Shown piece by piece: positions 12,211 through 22,927 of a DNA stretch of 64,000 nt. Each line of letters starts with the position of its first letter. Position 1 is the stretch's first letter. Under the pieces are notes generated by a model. The model did no database searches. It was not told the origin of the DNA and saw only the letters and a list, made by a program, of their open reading frames with translations. Both the position numbers and the translations under genes were made by a program. The stretch is from Pyrenopolyporus hunteri (Eukaryota; Ascomycota; Sordariomycetes; Xylariales; Hypoxylaceae): the NCBI GenBank assembly GCA_902806595.1, contig CADCXC010000004.1:930001-994000 (forward strand), in the 5' to 3' direction.

Positions 12211-13251
12211 TTAATTCGCCGGTAGTCTCTCCACAACTTGGGCCATCTCGTCGTCCGTGTATATCCTGAAGCCGCGCTCCTTGGTCACGCTGGCCAGCTG
12301 CACGTTCTTGCTATCGAGCTTCTCCTCCATCACCTGCTTTAGCGTCTTCAGGACTAGCGTTTCTGCGTCCTCGATCGTGAGAGACTATGGAGCAGTAGTT
12401 AGTTGGGGTTTCCGTATCGAGCTGCGCTACTCTTGCCAACGCGATACGTGGATAGACGTGTCTGTATATATGTATATATATACGTACCTTGTGATATTCA
12501 TTCTGCAGTTCGGCCTGAGCACCCTCGCTTCCGGAGCCAATAGCCTTGGCGTCGTAGCGGTAGAAGGTACCGCTGGGCTCGGCGTGATAGAGCTGGGGGC
12601 CGTCCTCGTCGTAGCCGGCGATGAGGAGGGCGACGCCGAAGGGGCGGCTCATGATGCTCTCCTCGCCGTCGGCGCTCTCGCCGAAGCGCAGGGCGAGGTC
12701 GCAGATGGCCTGGGTGCAGCTCTCGACGCGCAGGTTCTCGTTGTAGTTGAACGCGTGGCTCTGGCACTCGACGCGCGCGTGCTCCACCATGCTGCGGGCG
12801 TCGGCCTGCAGGCCGGACATGGCGCACCCGATGTGCCGGTCGATCTCCACTATCTTCTCGACCGACGACGTCTCGAGCAGCGTCGACGTCACGCGCTTCT
12901 CGACGCCCAGGACCACGCCCTCGGACGTCGCCACGCCGATCGCCGTCGACCCTAGCTTGATGGCCTCCAGCGAGTATTCCACCTGGAAGAGGCGCCCCTC
13001 GGGGGAGAAGGTGCTGCGAGAAGATCCGGCGTTAGCAGTGGTGGTCGCGGGGAGGCGGGCGAAGGGGGGTGGGGGAGAGGAGATATATAGGTATAGGTAT
13101 AGGCGTCTGGGGAGCCGTACTTGATACCCCGGTCTGGTCGGCGTCCATTGCATTAGCCAGCTACCAACACGAAGCTTTCGGCAGCTTTGGAGGGGGAGGG
13201 ATGAAGACTGCGGGTAGCGGGCTTACCGTATTCAGATCTTGCCATAAACAT
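12211..13251 (-). CDS. PUP2: 20S proteasome subunit alpha type-5 (Pup2)
   Basis: Four exons on the minus strand: 13227-13251 (MFMARSEY), 13121-13133, 12488-13013 and 12211-12384, together 245 aa, the usual alpha-5 length. The assembled N-terminus reads MFMARSEYDRGINTFSPEG, the alpha-subunit signature, followed by RLFQVEYSLEAIKLGSTAIG. The body has the proteasome fold motifs GCAMSGLQADARSMVEHARV, SRPFGVALLIAGYD and GSGSEGAQAELQNEY; the last exon supplies SLTIEDAETLVLKTLKQVM and ends VVERLPAN. Alpha subunits form the outer ring and gate of the 20S core and are not proteolytic. The second exon is only 13 nt long: it contributes DRGI and part of the next Asn codon, and the conserved N-terminus cannot be built without it. 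Confidence 0.95.
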
Positions 13252-14061
13252 CTTGAAGGACTTGCGAAGGAAACCGGCTCTAAAAAAAGTTAAGGGACCG
13301 TTGAGTCGGGCGTTTTGCGTCGTTCGGGGGAGTATGTGGTTGAGTTTGGGAGGAGGCTGAAATCTAAAGGTATGGTATGTAAAAGAGGCTACGGAGCTTT
13401 GGATGGAGCTCAAGGCTGCTACGCCGTTTACGAAGCTTTCGGGTTGCGTTGTGTTTGCACTAATCGGGGTAGCCGGGGGTGGGGTTCCATTTAGAGCTTG
13501 GGCCACTAAGCTTGCAGAGATTCAAGATGTTATCGATTAAGTACGTGCATTAGGTGCCTAAGGTTAGTAATGTGTTGGGTACCTGGTTCCTTTCTTCTTG
13601 GGTACATGCATATTTTTGAGCAGGCATCTAGAGCTACTTACCGAAAGTCTTTTTTATACTGGGCATATCTAAGTCTTCTCTATTCGATTTCTCTACTTAT
13701 TCATCGACTACCACTTCTATACCTAGAAAGAGTATCCTCTACAATAACCCTTAGGAGCCAAAACGCAGATTTACAACCAACTCCAAAGTCAACCACCAAA
13801 AAGAGAGAAGTTGTATCGTGCATGTAAGGTTGAGTACATGTAGGTACCTACCCAAGTCACCAGGTACTATACGCACATACCACCTCCTAGCGGCCGCGAA
13901 CGCGCCTGCTTGCTTTTTCGACGCGACCTCGCATCAGCCAATTATCGATAAGGCACAACTTAGTACAACCTTAAACCTCCCCCTACTTCCCACCTAAAAG
14001 TTGTGTTCTACCTTAAACTTATCCAACTAAAATATACGACATAACACTAGGACAGCCACCC
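13252..14061. other. Divergent PUP2/GCP2 intergenic region
   Basis: This is the shared upstream region of PUP2 (-) and the GCP2 gene (+). An open frame runs upstream of the PUP2 start in the same direction (13252-13506) but shows no conservation I recognise and is treated as 5' leader. GTACCTA words occur near 13845-13870. Confidence 0.5.
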
Positions 14062-14163
14062 ATGGTCCCGCAGCGAAAGGCGTTCCCGATGTCGCCATCC
14101 AGTGACCATGTCTTCGAGAGTCTCCAATTATTCAGAGAGGCGCACAAACGGGACCAGCGATAA
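14062..14163 (+). other. Overlapping upstream ORF at the GCP2 start
   Basis: The ATG at 14062 sits in a good initiation context (CACCCATGG) and opens a 33-codon frame ending TAA at 14161-14163. It overlaps the GCP2 start (ATG 14108) out of frame. It could be a translational attenuator, or a sign that the true N-terminal exon structure differs from the model. Confidence 0.35.
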
Positions 14164-16993
14164 TGATAGCAACCCGCGACCCCGCGCAGGGGGTCACGCT
14201 TCGAGAGGTCCCCAGCCTGGTAATCAACGAAACGCGCGCTCTCCCCAGGCCGCCTATATAAATCCCGCCCACAAGCGGTCCGCGTCCGGTAATCCGCGAC
14301 CCGCCAGCAGGAATACCGAAGAACGAAGGGTCGAGCGCGTAACCGTGACCACGAAGGAAAAGCTGATTTCGAGGGCCAAGAGTCCCGAAAGACGGTCTAG
14401 GGATATGCCTCCGCCAGAGAGGCGGAAGTCGAAGGATATGTCCAAGTCTCGCCCGTCAGACACGAAGCTGAAAGACTCAAAATCGGAAACGTCGCCGAGT
14501 ACGTCTAAGACCAACGTTTTATTGATTTTTGAGAAAATCATGGACCAGTACTAACCTCTTGCGACCGCTTGTAGCAACGTGGGATCCCGTAGTTAGTCTA
14601 ACACCGCACACATCCGCGCCTCTCGCGATTCGCATATCTATACCTCCTTCAGCCTCGGAAGCGCCACTATCATTGCAACCGCCGCCCCTAAACGAACTAT
14701 CCTTAGAAGCCCAAGAGGCAGCTATAATAGAGGATCTACTATTCGTTTTCATGGGCTATGAGGGACAATATATCCGGTACGCTTATTCGTATGACCCGAA
14801 TGAGGAGAGAGATCGACTAGCCGGTCCCGAATTCAAAATACTTCCCGGCCTCGATCCCAGTCTGCAGGACCTGACTGTGTCCATGCTTAAAATGGCTACT
14901 CACTACTCGGCCCTCGAAACGTTTGTGGATGTCCAGAGTAGGGAGGAATTTGGAGCTATCAACCACGCGTTATGTGCCGCAATCAGGAAATTCTTGCATG
15001 ACTATCTAGTAATGGTTGCGCAGCTGGAGACGCAATTCTTAACTAACGAGACTTTTACGCTACATCTCCTCAACGTTCATACGCTCCCCACGAGTCAAAT
15101 GATGTTCCAGCTCTACTCATTAGCCCACGAATTCCTCAAGAGGAATGCGCTTCTGGACGACGAGAGCGAGAGTGACTCGGACCCCGACGACATTGACAAC
15201 ATCCTAGAGAACTTGAAGCGTGGTGGTGAGCTTGTGCCGGGAAACATGACTGGAAAGAAGGTCTGCAAGGGGGGTGTGGTCATAGGTCTGATTACTAAGA
15301 GATTGGAAACCATGTCTGGAGATCCCGATGCCAGATCGTTGCTCACCTCATTGCTGCGTGATGCCAGTCGACCATATATGGCAATGTTGAATGGATGGCT
15401 GCATCATGGCGAAATCAGAGACCCTCATTCCGAGTTTCTCATCAAAGAACAAAAGAGTATGGGACGCGATAGGCTGGAGCAGGATTATACCGACGATTAC
15501 TGGGAGAGGAGATATACCATACGGGAGCAAGACATACCCCCACAGCTACAAGGCGTTAAGGACAAAGTTCTACTTGCCGGGAAATATCTCAATGTTGTGC
15601 GGGAATGTGGAGGAGTTGACGTTAGTAAAGTCGCTCAGGACGTTCCCAAGTCGTTCGACGATCCGCGGTTCCTCGACAACGTCAATAACGCTTACGCTTA
15701 CGCAAACGAGTCGCTTATGAAGTTGCTCCTGACCACGCATGCCCTTCCCGCGAGGCTGCGGTCGATCAAGCACTACTTCTTCCTCGATCCGTCCGACTAT
15801 TTTACTTATTTCATGGAACTCAGCGCATCAGAATTACGGAAGCCGGTGAAGTCTGTTAATATCGTCAAGCTGCAGTCGCTGCTCGATCTCGTCCTACGAC
15901 AGCCAGGAAGTCTCGTGTCTCTAGACCCGTTTAAAGAAGACGTTCATGTAGAGATGAATGAGGTCGGCCTCATAAAAATGTTACAGCGCGTCGTCAATAT
16001 CACGGGTATTGAACAAGGGGAGGCGTTGCAGCCACTTAGCAATCAACCTATTGAAAACGATAAGAACGCAGTCGGTTTCACATCGCTGCAGCTCGACTAT
16101 ACGGTACCATTCCCCGTATCTCTGGTTATTAGCCGGAAGACAATATGGCGGTACCAGGCGCTATTCCGTTATCTTCTCTCATTGAGATATCTGGAGTCGC
16201 AACTGTCGACTACGTGGCAGACTCACAATACTGGGGTTGTTTGGTGCCACAAGTCGTCCGTTAGACGCCTTGAGATCTGGAAGAGGAGAGTGTGGACCCT
16301 GAGAGCGCGAATGATAGTCTTCGTCCAGCAATTGCTCTATTTTTGTACCCTGGAGGTTATTGAGCCCAATTGGCAATCTCTGATGTCAAGACTCAAAGCC
16401 AAGGATGGGAGTTTAGATGGGTCTGGCAAACCGGATCGGACCGTGGACGAATTAATGCAGGATCATGTGGATTTCTTGGACACTTGCCTGAAGGGTTGCA
16501 TGTTAACTAATGGCAAGCTAATTCGAGTAAGTGGTTGCAAATTTTCGCGGTTACCGCGTCTTATACTCACATTATTTTCGTCTAGATTCATGCAAAACTG
16601 ATGCAGACCTGCACCGTATTTGCCGCTCACATGAACTGGTTGTCGCGCGAGCTCGAAAAGGCCGATCCGGATTTGATCGGCCCTATAAAGCCACCAAATA
16701 TGACCGACAAGGAGTGGAAGCGGTTCCAAACCATCAAGTCGCAGAAGTCGCACGGCGACGCCGGGTCAACCAGCCAGCTCCAGGACGAGGAGACCCGGAT
16801 CAATAACCTGTTCGAAATCATGAAGAATTGGGAGAAGAACTTTAGCCGGCATCTGCAAATCCTGCTAGATGCTCTGAACCACTACGCAGCGACGGAGACC
16901 GTGATTCTGCTGAGCTTGTGCGCAAGGTTAGCGACTGCAAATCAGGGGACCGAGTATGCGGGCCCACGTAACGAGGAGGATGCCGCTGCTTGA
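14108..16993 (+). CDS. SPC97: Gamma-tubulin complex component 2 (GCP2 / Spc97 / Alp4)
   Basis: Three exons: 14108-14498, 14575-16526 and 16586-16993, 916 aa. After a basic, disordered N-terminus (residues 1-130) comes the GRIP1 region, starting with EAAIIEDLLFVFMGYEGQYI, the hallmark of GCP2. The GRIP2 region includes LRSIKHYFFLDPSDYFTYFM and LQLDYTVPFPVSLVISRK. The last exon contains LQTCTVFAAHMNWLSRELEK-like sequence. GCP2 with GCP3 and gamma-tubulin forms the small complex that nucleates microtubules at spindle pole bodies. Intron 1 has a GTACGT donor and a CTAAC branch site; intron 2 has GTAAGT. The identity is sure; the exact N-terminus is less so because an overlapping upstream ATG exists at 14062. 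Confidence 0.92.
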
Positions 16994-17758
16994 AGATTCT
17001 GTGTCGGTTACGAAACCCCCTGGGGCAATGCACCGCCGCAGAGATGCTGGCTATCTCTATGGATAGAGACTTATGATAGGCGTTTAGGTGAGGCGAAAAC
17101 TGTTGGCGTATGTCATAGTTGTGAGCTATGCAGTGGAAGAGATACCTTGGAATTATGGATTAGTCGATACTCCAAATATGAACCCCTCTTTGGTCACGGC
17201 CAAGAGGACTATTTCTAGCTACACCAGCAAGACCCTAGAACGTCTTCTACGGCCCCCAAGTACGACTATGTGATTCCGTCGATCTTTTCATGTTTTGGGG
17301 ACCTAATGATCTTCCGCGGGATGTATACCTACCACCCACCTGACTGGTACTGAACTCACCGCTTCACGGGCCCCCATGGACTAGATCGACCCGGTATACC
17401 CAATGTCACCGCTGTACAATAAGCGCATGTGTTTCCATATAGAGGCACAGCTACGAGGATTGCTCGTCATGAGACATCTATTGAGTGAAGATGTAAACCT
17501 ATCCCAGAGTTTTACCCGCCGGATGGTATAATGCAATCCTAGCCGCATGCGTCATCATACATCGTACAGCATTTGTACAAATCCTTACCCAGGTAGGTAC
17601 CTACCTAACCCATAGCCTATATCCCGTACCGTTCCGTCGTTCCGGGTCCTCTTCCCCCATTTTTTATTTTCTGATCGACTCTTTCACTTTTTTTTCTCTT
17701 CGGGAGGGTTGGTCAATAGACAGTACGTAGGTCATCCTAGGATGCCTCCTCGCCCCCC
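16994..17758. other. Convergent GCP2/AIM41 intergenic region
   Basis: No gene is supported. It holds 3' UTR sequence of both neighbours and a GTAGGTACCTACCT palindrome near 17592-17607. Confidence 0.5.
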
Positions 17759-18625
17759 TCAACTGGACCCCTTCTGCTCCACCAGCTGCTTGACGATCCT
17801 ATGCAGCTTGCCCTTATCGTACGTCTGGCCGTGGAGCGGGCCACCCTCCACCAGGAGAGCGCCCATGACGGCGCCCACGTTGGCGGCGGGCGAGGCCTCG
17901 ACGGCGGTGGCCGCGATCGCGCTCAGCTGCTCGTCCGAGATGCCGTCACCCCCTGCTCCCCCCTCCCCCTTCTCCGCCTCCGCGGCGGCGGCGAGGTACT
18001 CCTCCAGTATGCGCGCCTGCGCCATCTCCTTCTCGTACAGGTCGTCGCGGCCGGCGGCCCGGAACTCCTCCGCCGCGGGGACCACGTGCTCGTGCTCCTT
18101 GCGCAGGAGCTTGGCCATCTGCCGGTCGCTCCTCACGGGCGACCCGGCTTTCTCCCGGTTCACGACCTCGGCGAGGAGGGAGCGGATTACGTTCAGCCGC
18201 GGCGTGTCCTTGCTGCGCACTAGAGAGGGGGGGAGAAGAAGGAACGGGTTAGCGTAAGTACGTGCGCGTGCGAGCGTGTGCGGTGAGCTTAGGCGGTAGG
18301 AAAATCAGGTAAGAAGCTTATCATAGAGGGGAGGAGGAGCGGGAGGCTCGAGCGGGAGCTAGGTGCGAAAGCGTAAGTGTAGGAGTAGGTGGAGGTGTAA
18401 ATCTAACGTACTCGCTGTCTTCAAGTCGGACCTGATCTTCTGCAGTAGCGGCGGCTCCCCTTCCCTCCCGCTCGAGTAGAACCGTGCGCTACATATTGGA
18501 CTCAGGGACCAAGTCGTCGCTGCGGCGGGGGTGCTGGTAGTGGCAGTAGAAGCAAAGGGTGATGCGACGCGTGTCCGTAGGAGGAATCGATCCGCGATAC
18601 GAGTGGAATATCGCAGGGCTGCCAT
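17759..18625 (-). CDS. AIM41: Aim41-like mitochondrial GatB/YqeY domain protein
   Basis: Two exons: 18412-18625 and 17759-18219, 224 aa. The N-terminus is Arg/Ser/Ala-rich without acidic residues for about 50 residues (MAALRYSTRIADRFLLRTR..., ending ARFYSS), a typical mitochondrial presequence. The YqeY/GatB-like domain follows: LLQKIRSDLKTAMRSKDTPR, LNVIRSLLAEVVN, LLRKEHEHVVPAAEEFRAAG and MAQARILEEYL. YqeY domains resemble the tRNA-binding tail of GatB; the role of Aim41 in mitochondrial inheritance comes from yeast genetics, its biochemistry being unclear. The intron splits the codon of Met71 (A|TG), GTACGT...CTCTAG. The gene's GC content is much higher than its flanks. The family assignment is confident. 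Confidence 0.9.
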
Positions 18626-21123
18626 TGTCGGAAGGTTTCGCAGTTACGAGGATAATTGATTGCCCTAACCCAGCTTCATTCAATAAAAAAATTTTTTTTC
18701 TTGATCTCCCCTTATTTATTTTTTTCCTTCTTATTTTATTCCAAACGTGCGATTTGGGGTCCGGAGATAAATTCAGGGGAGATTTAGTGGTTGTGGAACC
18801 AATCGAGTTCAAAATTCGGTACGGTGAAAGTTCCCGGTCGGTCAGGCGTCGCCTTACCTTGGATTGGGTACCTATATATGTATGTACGTATAGGCAGCGT
18901 CGTCCAAGCGTAAGTGGCCGGGGGATATCACGATCGTCACAGACCGGTACCTGATGGAAGGAGAGAAGAAGAAAAAAAGAGCTATGGAAGAAAAAGCTAA
19001 GGAAGCTACCATACGCGCGGAACTGGAGAACCAGATAGAGTCTCTTATCGTCCCTTCAAGGTTCATTAGGAGGTAATACATAGTACATTTGCTTTTGTAC
19101 CGGGGTACCCAGGTGTATACCCTGCCGTAAAAGTCTCTTTACCGCGATACCCGGTTGTCGAATATCCAATTAAAAGGACTCTCTATCTACAGCCTGGGCA
19201 CGGCTATCCACATAAACAAAACGGCTATCTAACGTACCCTACAGAACGGATTCCTCATCAATATTAAAATTTGGCACGAGCACATACGTAGGGTACGCAG
19301 GTTAGGTAATATTGGAAATCCCCGTGAGACCTAATAGGGCACCTTTACGACCCCCATGTCTTTTTTCCCTCCCCATGCCGGTAGTGGGCGCTTCTCTGAT
19401 CGACGGTCGAGTTTATTCCCATGTGCTTAGGCGCACCATTGACTCCCAAGGCTCTCAGCAACGTTTCAGAGAGGCATTACCTGCATCATATTAGATAGCG
19501 AAGGATCTAGGAAATGTCACCTGACAGCTAATGGCAGCGAGATTGTCTACCGCGTAGCAAGGGTCGGGATGGAGGTGTACATCCGCGGGTAGGGTCCACT
19601 GCCATCACGTACACGTACAATCCAACGGTTCTCTCCTTGGCCGCCACTTCGTTACACAATCACACAATCAATCACAGTTAAAGGCGCGGAAGGGAACTCG
19701 TAATGGAGGGAACGCGGAAGTTACCTACCTCTCTCTGCGGTTGAATGCCTAAGCCCATTTCACCCGGGAAATCGTGTATTCCAGCGACTGGCCCGGCTAG
19801 GTTGACAATTCTGCTTTTGGGGGGGGAGGCTGGTTTCTCTCTTATTGTCTTTGTTGTTCGTCGTTGTAACGTCGTGGGATAGTAGGTCACGCCGCCGCCG
19901 CCCCCCTTCGAGTAGCAGCGGCGGCGCAAGTGGCAAGTCTGTGAGGTAGTTAAGGTAGCCCTCGAGTCTAGAACACGGCATCAATTTCAAGAATTTGGGA
20001 ACAAAAAACAAGACCGGGGGTTTGGCCCACTGACGAGTTGGTCCGCCCGCAACTAGGACAGGCCGGCAATGCGGGCGGAATATGTAGGTACGATTAAAAA
20101 AGAAAAAGGGAGGATGCCGTGGCAGCGGCTCTAGCCGCCCGTACGTGCTTAGATACTTGAACGGGGCGTGTTTCTCGGCGTCGGCCAGTAAGATCGGCGC
20201 TATATATTTACTATATACACCTACATACATATGTATTTCATATATTGTAGGTATTTCGTGTGTCACGTATTCGATGTATCTTTTTTATTTTAATATCTAC
20301 ATGTACTCTGTTTACCCAAGGTTTAATACGTTGTATACCCTAGAGCTACGAGCAGGCGTAATATGTGTCGAGTTGGGCAGGAGGTACCCTATGGGTATCT
20401 GCTCGATTGGGTTGAGACACCACCCGACTAGTTGGACCCGAGACTCTGGTAGAAGGAGCAAAGGGGATCCCTTGATTTGCTGCTTCCCTTTTGGCTGCAA
20501 ACCTTAAGCTGACCTCATGCCCTTTCTGTCTCAATTCTCCTCTTCTCCTCTTCTTCTCTTCTCCCTCTCCCTCTCACCCTCTCTCCACTCGCCCCTCTCC
20601 GTCTTCGCTGTTCTCCTCTCCCCCATACCGACCTATATATCATCACATGCTCCTCCGATCATCCTCCCGACCACCCTCTCGAATACCTGTACAGATCTAT
20701 GCTCCAGTAACATTATTCAAAAAGCCCACGCAAAAACCAGCCTTGTATGTGTGTCAACGTGTATTCTATAAATGCAGCCCTGTGCTTATCTGCGGATTTA
20801 CTCAACGTACAAAGTGCGAAAGACGGCCCGGTTCTTGGCCCAGAAGAATCTGGACAACACCGTAACAGCCCTTCCAAACCCCTCAACCGCCCATCTCTAT
20901 CCGCACAATAAAAGCCCTCATCCCCCTCTCTCCAGGATAGCCGAACGAGCAAGCGATACGACGTTGACCCGATTAGTACGGCCTACGTCAGGTTCCACTC
21001 GCCGGACGGCCTGTCTCACCGACGCGGCAAGCTTTCCTTCCGAGAGAGCCGTCCGAATAGTTGCTCGGCCGTCTCAGCGCCTCGGTTTTCTACCGACGCA
21101 TACATACCTTGAATAGCTACTTG
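18626..21123. other. Gene-poor intergenic region
   Basis: No coding region is supported. It contains A/T homopolymer tracts (about 18684-18740), a CT-rich tract (20520-20620) and short open frames on both strands with no recognisable domain. Confidence 0.5.
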
Positions 21124-22927
21124 TCAGCCTCGATTGAGCTTCGGGTTCGCTCCAGGGCTCGGAGCGGGGGGTGACTTACAATCGGAAATATGGCTGTCAT
21201 TTTGCGACACTCCCTGTCAGCATCACCCACGACCCATCTTAAGCATGTCGGGTTTTTGTTCACTGTGTTGGAACTTACCTTGAGCGCAGGGTTACTAGCT
21301 TCTGCTCTTGCTTGTGCCACTAGGACATGGAATTCCGTGATTGTCATGCTACAAAATATCAACGATGCCGCCTAGGTGCACAGCTGGGATATCCCCGAAG
21401 AAATAGGCTCCGAACATACCCGAGTTGTTCCGTGAACGGATACAAAGCCAGAGACCCGAGCATCAGCCGGACGTTTTCTTGGTTGGCGGCGCCGATATCG
21501 AAATCCCGCTGATCTACACATGCGACGGTTAGAATGAAACATATCGAAGGGTTACCGAAATTCATACTTCCAGACCAACCGCACATAGGTAGGGGCAGCA
21601 CTGTTAAACTAAAAATTAGCAGGAGACCTCTCCAGCAGGTTGAGAACTGAACTATAATCCAGGGGTTTCTCCCCAAATTTGAATCGAATGGCTAGACGCG
21701 TCCGCCAGGCTAGGAATAGCCCAGGGGTAGATGAAGCCTCAAATACGTACTTCGCTCTTCGACGTCGGTGAAACCGGCGTGCCTCATCCAATGTCCGAGA
21801 CGTCGTGGTGCCTCGACGTTCTTGTACTGTGACAGAGCCCGATTGTATTTATCCGACCATTGGCGAAGTGCGTGACCTATGAGGGACCCCAACATGAGTA
21901 CGGCCACCACCGACTTCAGGACCCATCTCAAGCTTACCATCTGTCAATGTGCCGTTGTCGGACTGAGCGTTGAGGTCAATTTCGACCATTTGGCACCATC
22001 CGCCCCCGCGCAGAACCCGAAGGATGTCGCGCATGTATCCTTGCCATCGGTTACGGTCGATGCCTCCTGATACTAATCTGCTATTTACGAGGTCGAAATG
22101 ATTTGTATGGAATTGAAGCCTAGAAAGACAAGCTAAGATTTCGCTCTGATAATCGGGTGTTTCGGTTCTTACGGCATGTTTAGGTTGTCGACGTTAAGGT
22201 AGAGATTATCAACGCTCTCCTCGGGGTTGTAGTGATGGGGGCTCACGTCGATACCAACGACCTGGACAGTCCAGTGTTAGCTTAAAAGGGGCACTTCAAA
22301 CGGCAAATAGCTTCTTTCGAGCGCCAACCATCTGCGTCTAGCTCACCATACCAGCTGCCCTGCTGTTAATATACGCCGGTTGCAGCGGTATTCTACCACC
22401 GAGTCACGACGAGAGAGAATCCCAGATCCCCGTTGCATCCTGAGGGAAGGCGGAATAGCTTTCCGCTTGGAGACGTAGAAACCGTGGGAAACTCTTCCGA
22501 GGGGGTGTTTGTCTTGGACGCCGGCCGGTCAATCGTAAAGTACAACCAATGCAAGGAACCGCGCTATACATGCCTCACACCTGGGATTTTCCCAGGCTAC
22601 TTGAAAAGCCCACATCCCCGTTCCAAATCCGCAATCGAGTACTCGCCTCAGTGCTCCCATGGGAGGGAAGACGGATCTTCCATCAAATAGCATGGCTAGG
22701 ACGTCGTGCTGTATGCGCAAGCGAATGGTCTCATCCTACGATTTTCGTCGACATCAGTTTGTGGGTCCTGTTTGAATAGGGGACTTTATTTTGCGATTAC
22801 AAACCTCGTCAACCGGCACAAAGTATATCTTACGGTCGACTGAATATCGCTGGTATGTCCGGTTGTGGTACGTAAACGTTTCGCGCACTTCGTCGGTGAG
22901 CTCTTCGGTGTCGGCGTGTCTGTCAGC
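21124..22927 (-). CDS. LaeA-like SAM-dependent methyltransferase, at least nine exons, 5' end unresolved
   Basis: Found by joining small exons on the minus strand: 22805-22927, 22574-22735, 22173-22261, 21938-22119, 21751-21876, 21568-21600, 21420-21513, 21279-21348 and probably 21124-21213. All phases agree, giving about 323 aa plus missing N-terminal residues. The product aligns in order with the fungal LaeA-like (TAM-domain) methyltransferases: YHNRTYQRYSVDRKIYFVPV, DETIRLRIQHDVLAMLFDG, motif I VLDCGFGTGMWAFQVAWENP, CEVVGIDVSPHHYNPEESVD, FDLVNSRLVSGGIDRNRWQG, VLRGGGWCQMVEID, WMRHAGFTDVEERMLPLPMC, GWS, DFDIGAANQENVRLMLGSLA and VLVAQARAEASNPALK. Such proteins are SAM-dependent methyltransferases; LaeA itself regulates secondary metabolism, but most paralogues are uncharacterised. 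Motif I has Cys and Phe where the family usually has Ile and Thr. Exon 2 to 3 requires a GC-AG intron. No stop or frameshift interrupts the chain, so it looks functional. The start exon and last exon are uncertain. Confidence 0.85.

Noticed and set aside
12257..12955. 232-codon frame (+) opposite PUP2
   Set aside because: Antisense shadow of a GC-rich proteasome exon; no domain.
13153..13506. 117-codon minus frame reaching MFMARSEY of PUP2
   Set aside because: The upstream part is not conserved in alpha-5 subunits, whose proteins start at MFM; treated as 5' leader.
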